From positions 62,001-126,000 of the forward strand of contig JAAFJO010000001.1 in assembly GCA_013298145.1 (NCBI GenBank): a stretch of DNA of 64,000 nucleotides, given 5' to 3'. How positions within the stretch are numbered: position 1 is the stretch's first letter; every line of letters starts with the position of its first letter. The stretch is from Betaproteobacteria bacterium. GTDB lineage: Bacteria > Pseudomonadota > Gammaproteobacteria > Burkholderiales > Casimicrobiaceae. This document shows positions 45,627 to 53,641 of the stretch, piece after piece. Below the pieces are notes generated by a model, which was not told where the DNA came from, ran no database searches, and saw only the letters and a program-made list of their open reading frames with translations. The translations under genes and the position numbers were made by a program.

Positions 45627-46862
45627 TCAAATGCCCATGTCCGTGAGCCCAAGCAGCGCATTGAGAAGCGAGTAGATGATGACACCCACCACAACCGCGA
45701 GGGTCACGATCAGGATCGGCTCCATTAAGCCAAGCGCACGTTTGAGCGACGTATTCACCTCAACGTCGTAAACGTCAGCAACTTTCAGAAGCATCTTGTC
45801 GAGCTGCCCTGTCTCTTCGCCGACGGCGACCATGTGCACCGCGAGTTTTGGGTAGAGGCCCGTTTCCATCAGGGGGCGCGAAAACCCATGACCTTCTTTC
45901 AGCCGAACCAAGACACCTTCAAGTGATTGCGCAAGCGCTCGGTTATCAACCGTATCTTTAACGATCGTCAGCGCGGGCAGCAAGCTAACGCCGTTTCCTA
46001 CGAGCGTACCCAAGGTGCGCGTGAGTCGTGCAACTTCAATTTTTTGAAACAGTTCGCCGAATACTGGCATGGTTAGCTGTTTCAAGTGCCATTTCATTTG
46101 CCCTTCGGGCGTACGCAGACGACCACGCACGAGAATGAAAATCGCTGCGAGCGCGATCACGATCATCCAACCATCTTGTCGCAGGAAGTGGGAGAACGCG
46201 ATCAAGTTCTCCGTCGATTGAGGCAACGCTTTTCCAAACTGCCGAAATGTTTGTTCGAACTTTGGCACCACAAAAAACATCATCACCGCGACCGCGACTA
46301 CCGCCACGCCGATCAGCACAAACGGGTAGATTAATGCGTTAGTCACATTCGACCGCAACTCCGCACTACGCTCTTGAAACTCAGAGATTCGCTGGAGTAC
46401 TGGGCCAAGTGTGCCGCTCGCTTCGCCCGCGCGCACCATGTTGATGTAGAGCCGATCGAAGTGTTTTGGATGCTCGGCGAGCGCGCCGGAGAGCGGTTTT
46501 CCGCCGCGTACGCGATCACGCAAGTCTTGCATGAGCGCGGCAAGCGGCGGCGAATCGGCGAGCGACGTTAAGAGTTCGAATGCGCGATCCAGCGGCAAGC
46601 CTGCGGAAATCAAATTCGCCAGATCGCGCGTGAACGCGATGATGCCGTCTCGCGTGACTTTTCGCGGGCGGAAAAGCTGACCAAAGAAGCTTTTCTTTTC
46701 GCTCTGCGCGGAAAGGTTCGCGGCAGTTGCGGGCACGATTGAAACAAGAATCAAGCCTTGTTCGCGCACGCGCTCAATCGCCTCAGCTTGAGTGACGGCA
46801 TCGATGGTGGCGGACACTGCGTCGCCCGAGGCTCGAACCGCTTGAAATGCAAAGAGCGCCAT
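45627..46862 (-). CDS. gspF: Type II secretion system inner-membrane platform protein GspF
   Basis: 411 residues with the two repeated GspF cytoplasmic domains (about 70-190 and 275-395) and three membrane helices. Typical text: ISAGLPLDRAFELLTSLADS, YPFVLIGVAVVAVAVMMFFV, VAVGEETGQLDKMLLKVADV and EPILIVTLAVVVGVIIYSLL. It forms the rotor or platform under the pseudopilus. Starts 8 nt after gspE. Confidence 0.96.
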   Translation of the reverse strand: MALFAFQAVRASGDAVSATIDAVTQAEAIERVREQGLILVSIVPATAANLSAQSEKKSFFGQLFRPRKVTRDGIIAFTRDLANLISAGLPLDRAFELLTSLADSPPLAALMQDLRDRVRGGKPLSGALAEHPKHFDRLYINMVRAGEASGTLGPVLQRISEFQERSAELRSNVTNALIYPFVLIGVAVVAVAVMMFFVVPKFEQTFRQFGKALPQSTENLIAFSHFLRQDGWMIVIALAAIFILVRGRLRTPEGQMKWHLKQLTMPVFGELFQKIEVARLTRTLGTLVGNGVSLLPALTIVKDTVDNRALAQSLEGVLVRLKEGHGFSRPLMETGLYPKLAVHMVAVGEETGQLDKMLLKVADVYDVEVNTSLKRALGLMEPILIVTLAVVVGVIIYSLLNALLGLTDMGI

Positions 46863-46870
46863 GTCTCTGC

Positions 46871-48628
46871 CTATCCCTCACGAGTGGCGCGCAACACCTC
46901 TTCTACCGTCGTGGTGCCAGCAAGCACTTTGCGCAAGCCGTTGTCGTACATCGGCTGCATGCCCTCTGCCAGCGCGGCTGCGCGAATTTCGCTCGCGTTC
47001 GCCTTCTTCATGATGAGCCGACGCAGCGGTTCAGTCATGGGCATCATTTCAACGATACAAATTCGCCCCACAAAACCGGTGTTGCTGCAGTGGCTGCATC
47101 CCACCGGTTTGTAGACCACCGGGCGCGGGCTTTCGGTGATGCGATTGAAGCCGAACTCGCGCGCGTCTTCTTCGTGTAATTCGTGTGGCGCCTTGCAATG
47201 TGAGCAAAGCGTTCGCACGAGCCGCTGCGCGAGCACGCCCACCAACGTACTGGTGAGCAAGTAATCTTCCACGCCCATATCGAGCAGGCGGCTTACCGAG
47301 GCGGGAGCGTCGTTGGTGTGGAGTGTTGAGAGCACCAGGTGACCGGTGAGCGCCGCCTGCACGGCGATCTCTGCGGTTTCCAGATCGCGAATTTCGCCGA
47401 TCATGATGATGTCGGGGTCTTGGCGCACGATCGAGCGAAGCGCGTTCGCAAAGGTTAAATCGATTTGCGGTTTAACCTGAATCTGGTTGATGCCCGGCAT
47501 TTGATATTCGACCGGATCTTCCACCGTGAGAATTTTTACGTCGGGCTTGTTGAGCTGATCGAGCGCGGTGTAGAGCGTGGTTGTTTTGCCGGACCCGGTA
47601 GGCCCTGTTACGAGCAGAATGCCGTTGGGTTGCGCGAGTGCGCTTTGGAATCTTTCGAGCAGATCGGATTCAAAACCCAGCTTGTCGAAATTGAGAGAAA
47701 CGCCGCCCTTATCGAGAATACGCATCACCACCGATTCGCCATGCATTGTTGGCACAGTGGATACCCGCAGATCAATTTCTTTGCCTTGAATGCGCAAACG
47801 AATCCTGCCGTCTTGTGGCAAACGACGCTCGGCAATATCCAAGTTCGCCATGATCTTCACACGCGAGATCACAGCGGCAGACAGCCGCTTCGGTGGTGAT
47901 TCGATTTCATGCAGCACGCCGTCAATTCGGTAGCGAACGATGAGGCGATTTTCAAACGGCTCAACGTGAATATCCGAGGCGCGCGCTTCAAGCGCATTGG
48001 TGATGATCAAGCTCACCAGGCGGATCACCGGCGCTTCTGAGGCGAGATCTTTGAGCTGCTGAACATCAGCGCCAACGGCTTCACCCTCGAACTGCGCTTC
48101 GAGCGAGCCTTCAGTAAGCTGCGCGACCTGAGTGCGGCCCGATCCGTAGAGTCGTTCAATCGCGGAATCCACTTCACTGCCGACGGCGACCATACACTGC
48201 ACACGCCGATTGGTGACGAGCTCGAAAGACTGCACCAGAAATTGATCGTACGGATCGGCGACGGCTAAGCTGAGCGACGTATCGCTTTCTTCAATCGGAA
48301 GCGCTCGCGCATCGCGCAAGAAGCGCGCGGAAATGCGCTCTTCCAAAATTGGCATTTCGGGAAATGCGGACGCCTCCACGAAAGGTAGATCCGCCTGGAT
48401 CGCAAGCGCTTGCGCGACGTCACGCGCTGACACAACGCCCAAGGTTGAGAGCAAAGAGCCGATCCGCTCGCGCGTTGCGCTTGAGGCCTGCAATCGCAAC
48501 ACCCGATCAAGCTCATTCGGATCGATCTTTTGCCGGTCTACGAGGATTTGGCCGAGCGGAACGCGAGCGCTCGCGCCGTAGGGCCGGGCTTTCGTTTTAG
48601 GTTCGCGGTCGGTTTCGGCGGTATCCAA
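46871..48628 (-). CDS. gspE: Type II secretion system ATPase GspE
   Basis: 585-residue hexameric ATPase. N-terminal GspE/MshEN domain (about 20-170), NTPase core with Walker A GPTGSGKT (342-349), Asp and His boxes ([18 protein letters not shown]) and Walker B-like [20 protein letters not shown]. Zinc-binding tetracysteine motif (CSHC and CSHC) near the C-terminus. Start is TTG with AAAGAG upstream; no better ATG in frame. First gene of the leftward E-F-G-H-I-J-K-L-M-D-C operon, divergent from the rubredoxin gene. Confidence 0.95.
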   Translation of the reverse strand: MDTAETDREPKTKARPYGASARVPLGQILVDRQKIDPNELDRVLRLQASSATRERIGSLLSTLGVVSARDVAQALAIQADLPFVEASAFPEMPILEERISARFLRDARALPIEESDTSLSLAVADPYDQFLVQSFELVTNRRVQCMVAVGSEVDSAIERLYGSGRTQVAQLTEGSLEAQFEGEAVGADVQQLKDLASEAPVIRLVSLIITNALEARASDIHVEPFENRLIVRYRIDGVLHEIESPPKRLSAAVISRVKIMANLDIAERRLPQDGRIRLRIQGKEIDLRVSTVPTMHGESVVMRILDKGGVSLNFDKLGFESDLLERFQSALAQPNGILLVTGPTGSGKTTTLYTALDQLNKPDVKILTVEDPVEYQMPGINQIQVKPQIDLTFANALRSIVRQDPDIIMIGEIRDLETAEIAVQAALTGHLVLSTLHTNDAPASVSRLLDMGVEDYLLTSTLVGVLAQRLVRTLCSHCKAPHELHEEDAREFGFNRITESPRPVVYKPVGCSHCSNTGFVGRICIVEMMPMTEPLRRLIMKKANASEIRAAALAEGMQPMYDNGLRKVLAGTTTVEEVLRATREG

Positions 48629-48748
48629 GCGGGCTCTTTATTTTTCGAGGTAAACCCTCAGATTCTAGTCGTCGCACGAAGTTCATCATTTTTCGCGGGG
48701 GCGCAACATTACAATCGCGCGTTTGCCTGTTTCACACTCGCCACAACA

Positions 48749-48913
48749 ATGAAAAAGTACATGTGTCTCATCTGCGGTTGGATCTATGATGAGGCGACCG
48801 GAGTCCCGGAAGACGGAATCGCCGCTGGCACCAAATGGGATGACGTGCCCATGAACTGGACGTGCCCCGAATGCGGCGCGCGTAAAGACGATTTCGAAAT
48901 GGTCGAAATCTAG
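48749..48913 (+). CDS. Rubredoxin
   Basis: 54 residues with the two iron-binding pairs C6-x-x-C9 ([15 protein letters not shown]) and C39-x-x-C42 ([14 protein letters not shown]), exactly rubredoxin size and pattern. A small cytoplasmic one-electron carrier. The ATG at 48749 gives [10 protein letters not shown]; longer in-frame reading upstream is not coding. It stands alone between the divergent gspE and the convergent ctaB. Partner oxidoreductase not visible. Confidence 0.97.
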   Translation: MKKYMCLICGWIYDEATGVPEDGIAAGTKWDDVPMNWTCPECGARKDDFEMVEI

Positions 48914-49103
48914 CGGCGCACATCACCGTAGATTTTTAGCTAGCTTTTTGCACGTAGCCCCACATTAGCCAGGGCTAGCATGGCAATAATCCGATTATTG
49001 TTATCGCGCTTTTCCAGCGTGTAGCCCAATTAAAGTGGGCGTTTGGTTTGTAAATTTGATGAGAATGCAGAATTGCGCGCGGTGCGCCTAAACCGCGCTT
49101 TGC

Positions 49104-49991
49104 TCACACAATCAAATAGTGATCAATGAGCAGCGCGGTGAAAAGCACTGAGAGATACGTGAGCGAGAAACGAAACACAGCCCTCGATTTCGCATCGCTG
49201 TAATCGCGCTTAAGGGACCACACCACCTGCACGAAGCGCAGCCCAAGCAGCACGGCTGCGATCGCATAAAGCCAGCTATTCATGCCAATTGCGACGGGCA
49301 ACAGCGACACCGCGAGCAGCAAGAAGGTGTAGAGCAGCATCTGCAGCAGCGTGAAATCTCGGCCGTGGGTCACGGGCAGCATCGGAAGGCCCGACTTCTC
49401 ATAATCTTCCACACGATAGAGCGCGAGCGCCCAGAAGTGCGGCGGCGTCCAGGCGAAGATGATGAGGAAGAGCAAAAGCGGAGGCGCGCTAATGTCGTTC
49501 GCGACCGCGGTCCAGCCCAACACGGGCGGCATCGCGCCCGCAGCGCCGCCGATTACGATGTTTTGCGGTGTATTCGGCTTTAAGTACAAGGTGTACACAA
49601 ACGAGTAGCCGAAGAAGGTGGCGAGCGTAAGCGCCCACGTGAGCACATTGGTGGTGGCAATCAACACCGCGCTTCCGATCGCACCGAGCAACAGCGCGAA
49701 AACAACGATCTGTGTCGTTGACAACCGGCCCTGCGCTGAAGGGCGCCAATCAGTGCGCTTCATCTTGGCGTCGACTGCCGCTTCCAGCAAGCAGTTCATC
49801 GCGAAGCTCGCGCCCGCGAGCAGCCAAATCCCGATGCAGCCGCCAATCACCACACGCCACGACGGGAAGCTTTGCCCCACCAGCAGCATGCCGATAAACG
49901 ACGTGAACACGGCAAGCAACGTGACGCGCGGTTTGGTCACGATCCAGTAGTCGCGCCAGTTCACGCGTGGGGATGAAGCAGGTTCACTCAT
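49104..49991 (-). CDS. ctaB: Protoheme IX farnesyltransferase (heme O synthase)
   Basis: 295-residue UbiA-family membrane enzyme that farnesylates heme b to heme o for the oxidase. The first prenyl-diphosphate site is NCLLEAAVDAKMKRTDWRPS (N-x3-D-x3-D) and the second lies in ALALYRVEDYEKSGLPMLPV. About seven to nine membrane helices. Last gene of the leftward oxidase block, 17 nt after the SCO-like gene. The heme A synthase gene that often sits between these two is not here. Confidence 0.95.
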   Translation of the reverse strand: MSEPASSPRVNWRDYWIVTKPRVTLLAVFTSFIGMLLVGQSFPSWRVVIGGCIGIWLLAGASFAMNCLLEAAVDAKMKRTDWRPSAQGRLSTTQIVVFALLLGAIGSAVLIATTNVLTWALTLATFFGYSFVYTLYLKPNTPQNIVIGGAAGAMPPVLGWTAVANDISAPPLLLFLIIFAWTPPHFWALALYRVEDYEKSGLPMLPVTHGRDFTLLQMLLYTFLLLAVSLLPVAIGMNSWLYAIAAVLLGLRFVQVVWSLKRDYSDAKSRAVFRFSLTYLSVLFTALLIDHYLIV

Positions 49992-50008
49992 AACGGAATG
50001 CTAGCGGG

Positions 50009-50554
50009 CTATTTCGCTTCCCACTTACTTGCGCGCATCAGGCGGGAAAGATCCCCATGCAAGCGCTTGATTCCGTTCAAATCCTGCGTTCGATCCCACG
50101 CAATGACTTGATTGCCCAACGGATCGATGAGTACGATCTTCGTTGCTAGCAAACTGGTGAGCTCTGCAGAAGGCGGCGCGGCATTGATGACAACTAAGTC
50201 GGGATGCTGCGCAATTTGTTCGGGCGAAAGCGTCGGCGCGCTGCCGATTGCGACGCGTAGAACGCGATCTTTGTCCTTGTGCATTAAGGTGCGCGCTTGG
50301 CGAGTCGGGTAGAGCGCTTCCTCGCACGCGTTGTCGCAGCTGCCATCCACTTTGTGGACAAGTAAGAATTTGTTTTTCGCAAGTGCGGCCTGATCGCTCG
50401 TGAACGGCATCGGCGGAACAGGTTTGACTTCGAGCAACGCGCCGTAGCTCTGGCCGCCCTCGGGCTTAAAGAAGTAATACGCGACCCATGCCGAAATAAA
50501 CGGCGCTGCGCAGACGAGCGCAACGAGAGCAATCATTTTGTTGGCCGACTTCAC
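50009..50554 (-). CDS. SCO-like membrane-anchored thioredoxin-fold protein
   Basis: 181 residues with one N-terminal membrane helix (about 8-28) and a periplasmic domain. KFLLVHKVDGSCDNACEEAL holds a C73-x-x-x-C77 pair at the place of the copper-binding CxxxC of Sco proteins; KIVLIDPLGNQVIAWD is the matching C-terminal strand. The conserved Sco histidine is not evident, so a thiol role is possible. Overlaps surf1 by 4 nt, in an oxidase assembly cluster. Likely helps CuA assembly; inferred. Confidence 0.65.
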   Translation of the reverse strand: MKSANKMIALVALVCAAPFISAWVAYYFFKPEGGQSYGALLEVKPVPPMPFTSDQAALAKNKFLLVHKVDGSCDNACEEALYPTRQARTLMHKDKDRVLRVAIGSAPTLSPEQIAQHPDLVVINAAPPSAELTSLLATKIVLIDPLGNQVIAWDRTQDLNGIKRLHGDLSRLMRASKWEAK

Positions 50555-51363
50555 GCGGTAGGCTCTTTCTTGAAACTAAGGAGGAGAAACAAAATCGCCG
50601 CGAGCGCGGCAAAGGCATACCACTGAACTTGATACGCGAGATTCTTTTGATAGTTTGCCGCAGGCGCTGCCCTCGGGGTATTGAGGAAACCCGCGCCGTC
50701 GGTCTGTTCGATCAAAAATGCTTCGAGCGGTTGTGTGCTTCGTGATGCAAGCTCGGCAAGATTCACGTAGTTAAGCCGCGCGGTTCCCGATTGATTGTCT
50801 GCGGTGCCGGGGTTGCGTGAAACGGGAAGATTCACGCGGCCCTTGATCTCAACGCGCCCGCGCGGTGTTTCAAGTGCGGGCAGTTTGCTTCGATCCGCAT
50901 CTGCTGCGACCCAGCCGCGATCAACCAGCAGCCACTTTGTGCCCGCCGTGTCTGCGGTCTCGCGATCACGGTAAGCGCGAAACAACTGCAATACGCCGTA
51001 GCCTGCTTTGCCGTCCTGAATTTTGTTGTCGAGAAAATAGAGGGCGTTCGGTTGAAACTCACCCACGAGGCTCACCGAGCGATAGCGAAACGCGATGCCA
51101 GGTGCGTTATCGCTCGACGGATCGGAAACACCGTTACTGCCGCTCGTCATTGCCTTGGAAGATGGGTCGAGAGACGCACGCGGCACATCCCACACGCTCA
51201 TCGGTGGCGCGGCAAGCGCGCTATCGAGCTGGCGTTGTTGATCGATTTTGTATTGGGCGCGCGCGCCCTGCCAGTGACCGAGATGAATCGTCAGCGCGGC
51301 AAAGACGAGCGTCACCAACGCTGCCCACCAGCGCGGGCGAAATCGGCGACGTGTTCCGCTCAT
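50551..51363 (-). CDS. SURF1 family cytochrome oxidase assembly protein
   Basis: 270 residues with an N-terminal and a C-terminal membrane helix flanking a periplasmic domain, as in SURF1/Shy1. Signature pieces: LTIHLGHWQGARAQYKIDQQ near the N-terminus, NALYFLDNKIQDGKAGYGVL, and WLLVDRGWVAADADRSKLP. Start set at the ATG giving MSGTRRRFRPRWW. SURF1 proteins help place heme a in subunit I. Overlaps the downstream SCO-like gene. Confidence 0.9.
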   Translation of the reverse strand: MSGTRRRFRPRWWAALVTLVFAALTIHLGHWQGARAQYKIDQQRQLDSALAAPPMSVWDVPRASLDPSSKAMTSGSNGVSDPSSDNAPGIAFRYRSVSLVGEFQPNALYFLDNKIQDGKAGYGVLQLFRAYRDRETADTAGTKWLLVDRGWVAADADRSKLPALETPRGRVEIKGRVNLPVSRNPGTADNQSGTARLNYVNLAELASRSTQPLEAFLIEQTDGAGFLNTPRAAPAANYQKNLAYQVQWYAFAALAAILFLLLSFKKEPTA

Positions 51364-51417
51364 GCGAAGAAGCCGCCTTTGCCCGAGCAAAACGCCGCAC
51401 ACGCGTAGAATTCAGTA

Positions 51418-51624
51418 ATGCGCTGGCTTGTAATTGCAGTTCTCGTGGCCATTGTGATTTCGATGGCATCCGCCTTGGTCTTTATGTATCGCGATGCCGG
51501 TACGGGAAAAGACCGAATGTTTAAGGCGCTCGCCCTCCGGGTCGGTCTGTCTCTTGGACTATTTCTCTGCCTGATGGTTGCCTACAAGCTGGGCTACATC
51601 GGCCCGCGCGGCATTGGCAAATAG
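51418..51624 (+). CDS. DUF2909 twin-transmembrane protein
   Basis: 68 residues with two hydrophobic helices (about 3-24 and 40-60) and a short loop MYRDAGTGKDRMFKALALRV. This matches the small DUF2909 family often found beside surf1 in betaproteobacteria. It is on the plus strand, divergent from surf1 and convergent with ctaE. It may support oxidase assembly; role unknown. Confidence 0.82.
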   Translation: MRWLVIAVLVAIVISMASALVFMYRDAGTGKDRMFKALALRVGLSLGLFLCLMVAYKLGYIGPRGIGK

Positions 51625-51949
51625 ATTTTAACTCCACGCCGCTCTTCCCCACTCGATTGGGGCTCGCCTGTTTTGAATGAGCTTAGCAAAAGCGCTCAAA
51701 ATCGTTGTTTAGCCCCGTTTAAACAAAGGTTAAGGGTGCGAAGCTGTTGAGCCATTTGCCCGTCGTTGCGCGCCAACGTGGTCCGCGCGCGAAAGCTCGT
51801 TAGGTCTCTCTCTTGCCGAAGTCGGCATCGGCGCTGTCCCCCACTCGATGGCTTGCGGGCCCTCTCTGTTTCGTTCGAGGCGTTTCTCCAAAAGGTTGAA
51901 AAAACAAAAAGCGGCCGAAGCCGCTTTTTTGATTGGCGTGCAATCGCCT
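51625..51949. other. Intergenic region between DUF2909 and ctaE genes
   Basis: About 325 nt with no credible gene. CCCCA-CTCGAT-TGGGG (about 51648-51663) followed by CTGTTTTG may end the DUF2909 transcript. The block CCCCACTCGAT recurs near 51839. The right end carries the terminator-like hairpin described separately. Confidence 0.5.
51906..51930 (-). terminator. Terminator hairpin after ctaE (bidirectional)
   Basis: AAAAAGCGGC-CGAA-GCCGCTTTTTT: a 5-bp GC stem with a GNRA-like tetraloop, extended by A-T pairs, with T-runs on both strands. It lies about 20 nt past the ctaE stop and can also stop transcription from the DUF2909 side. Form is classical. Confidence 0.88.
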
Positions 51950-52813
51950 TTAGAGGAGATAGACAACCACGAATAGGCCAAGCCACACCACGTCTACGAA
52001 ATGCCAATACCAGGCGGCAGCTTCAAACGCGAAGTGGTTTTGCGCAGTGAAATGTCCGCGCATCAAGCGCACCAGCACCACGGCGAGCATGATCGCGCCA
52101 ACGGTGACGTGGAAACCGTGAAAGCCGGTCAACATGAAGAAGGTTGAGCCGAAGATGCCCGACGTGAGCTTCAGATTCAAGTCACGGTAAGCGTGGATGT
52201 ATTCGTAAACCTGGAGGGCAAGGAAGACGACACCAAAAAGAATGGTGACCGCCAGCCAAAAAATCGCCTTTGAGCGATTGTTGGCGATCAGCGCGTGGTG
52301 GGACAGCGTTAGCCACACGCCCGAGAGCAACAACAGAAGCGTGTTGATGGCAGGGATTCCCCATGCACCCATGGGTGTGAATGGCGAATCGATGTACGGA
52401 CCGGTTGTGGGCCAAGTGCCCGCGAAGTTTGGCCACAACAATTTCGCATCGATGCTGCTTAAGTCGGGTACCGAGTGCAGACGTGCGAAGCCGAGCGCCC
52501 CAAAGAACGCGGCAAAAAACATCACTTCGGAGAAGATGAACCAGCTCATGCTCCAGCGGAACGACGTATCAACGTTTTTCCCGTAAAGCCGTGCTTCGCT
52601 TTCCTTGATCACATCCCCAAACCAGCCGAACAACATGTAGAGCAGCACAGCGGTGCCAGCGGCCAGCACCCACCAGCCCCAGTTCAGTTTGTTCATGGTG
52701 CCAACCGCGCCAAAGGCGAGGAGAAGCAACGAAAGACTACCTACCAGCGGCCATATCGAAGATTCAGGAACGTAATACTTCCCGGCAGTGGATGCATGTG
52801 ACGAGGCGCCCAT
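51950..52813 (-). CDS. ctaE: Cytochrome c oxidase subunit III
   Basis: 287 residues with seven membrane helices in the usual 2+5 layout. Family text: DTSFRWSMSWFIFSEVMFFA, GIPAINTLLLLLSGVWLTLS, and GFHGFHVTVGAIMLAVVLVR, ending AAAWYWHFVDVVWLGLFVVV. It supports stable oxygen reduction by subunit I of the aa3-type oxidase. It follows ctaG by 17 nt; the small DUF2970 gene often found between them in relatives is absent. Confidence 0.97.
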   Translation of the reverse strand: MGASSHASTAGKYYVPESSIWPLVGSLSLLLLAFGAVGTMNKLNWGWWVLAAGTAVLLYMLFGWFGDVIKESEARLYGKNVDTSFRWSMSWFIFSEVMFFAAFFGALGFARLHSVPDLSSIDAKLLWPNFAGTWPTTGPYIDSPFTPMGAWGIPAINTLLLLLSGVWLTLSHHALIANNRSKAIFWLAVTILFGVVFLALQVYEYIHAYRDLNLKLTSGIFGSTFFMLTGFHGFHVTVGAIMLAVVLVRLMRGHFTAQNHFAFEAAAWYWHFVDVVWLGLFVVVYLL

Positions 52814-52829
52814 AGTCGTGTGTCTCTAT

Positions 52830-53435
52830 CTAATTCAAATTGGGAGTGGCACTCGGTACAGCATTGAGCGCGGTGGATTGATTATCGAGCTTACCAGCTG
52901 GTGCGGTGTTCGGCGCTGGCTTGCCGCCAGGCATTTCAAAGAAGGTGTAGGAAAGTGTGATGGTGTTCACATCTTTCGGCAGATTGGGGTCGATCAGGAA
53001 GACAACGGGCATTAAGCGTTTTTCGCCCGCTGAGAAATCTTGCTTGGCAAAACAGAAACATTCGAGCTTCTTGAAATGCGCGGCGGCGAGCGAGGGACCG
53101 TAGCTGGGTATCGCCTGCCCCGTCATATCGCGAGCGGTTTTGTTTGAGACTTCGTACACAACAGTCGTCAGCTCGCCCGGGTGCACATTCACCGACGTAA
53201 CCTCGGGCTTGAAATCCCAAGGCAGGTGACGAGTGTTGGCGTCGAATTCGACTTTGATGGTGCGCGTTTTGTCGACCTGCGTATTCTTCACTTGCTCAGG
53301 GCGCATGAAATCGCGCACGCCAGTCACTTCGCAAATCTTCTCGTAAATGGGCACGAGCGCAAATCCAAATGCGAACATCGCCAGCGTGAAGACGATGAGT
53401 TTTTTGCGTGTGTGTTGGTTTTCAAACAATGTCAT
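52830..53435 (-). CDS. ctaG: Cytochrome c oxidase assembly protein CtaG (CuB copper insertion)
   Basis: 201 residues: one N-terminal membrane helix (about 12-29) and a periplasmic Cox11 domain. The copper site is KKLECFCFAKQ, a C-F-C pair. Also typical are VPIYEKICEVTGV and MPVVFLIDPNLPKDVNTITL. It delivers copper to the CuB site of subunit I. Lies between the small assembly protein gene and ctaE. Confidence 0.95.
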   Translation of the reverse strand: MTLFENQHTRKKLIVFTLAMFAFGFALVPIYEKICEVTGVRDFMRPEQVKNTQVDKTRTIKVEFDANTRHLPWDFKPEVTSVNVHPGELTTVVYEVSNKTARDMTGQAIPSYGPSLAAAHFKKLECFCFAKQDFSAGEKRLMPVVFLIDPNLPKDVNTITLSYTFFEMPGGKPAPNTAPAGKLDNQSTALNAVPSATPNLN

Positions 53436-53463
53436 TGCAATCCTCTATGCCGATACAGCTAGG

Positions 53464-53607
53464 TCACATTGGATAGCCCATACGTGCCCACCAAACGGTG
53501 AGCATGATGGTCAAAGCGAGACAGGCCAGCGCGATACCCGTTGTCCGAGCGCGCTTGCGCAGGAGCGCGGCGCGTTCAGTGTTGGACAAAGTTGCGTGGG
53601 TACTCAT
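53464..53607 (-). CDS. Small single-span cytochrome oxidase assembly protein
   Basis: 47 residues: MSTHATLSNTERAALLRKRA, then one membrane helix (about 22-41) ending WWARMGYPM. Small proteins like this lie between ctaD and ctaG in many betaproteobacteria and are annotated as cytochrome oxidase small assembly proteins. The longer open frame upstream lies partly in ctaD and was rejected. Position and composition are the main evidence. Confidence 0.78.
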   Translation of the reverse strand: MSTHATLSNTERAALLRKRARTTGIALACLALTIMLTVWWARMGYPM

Positions 53608-53641
53608 GCGCAGGTGAATCGCCAGATCGGTACGATGGAAA

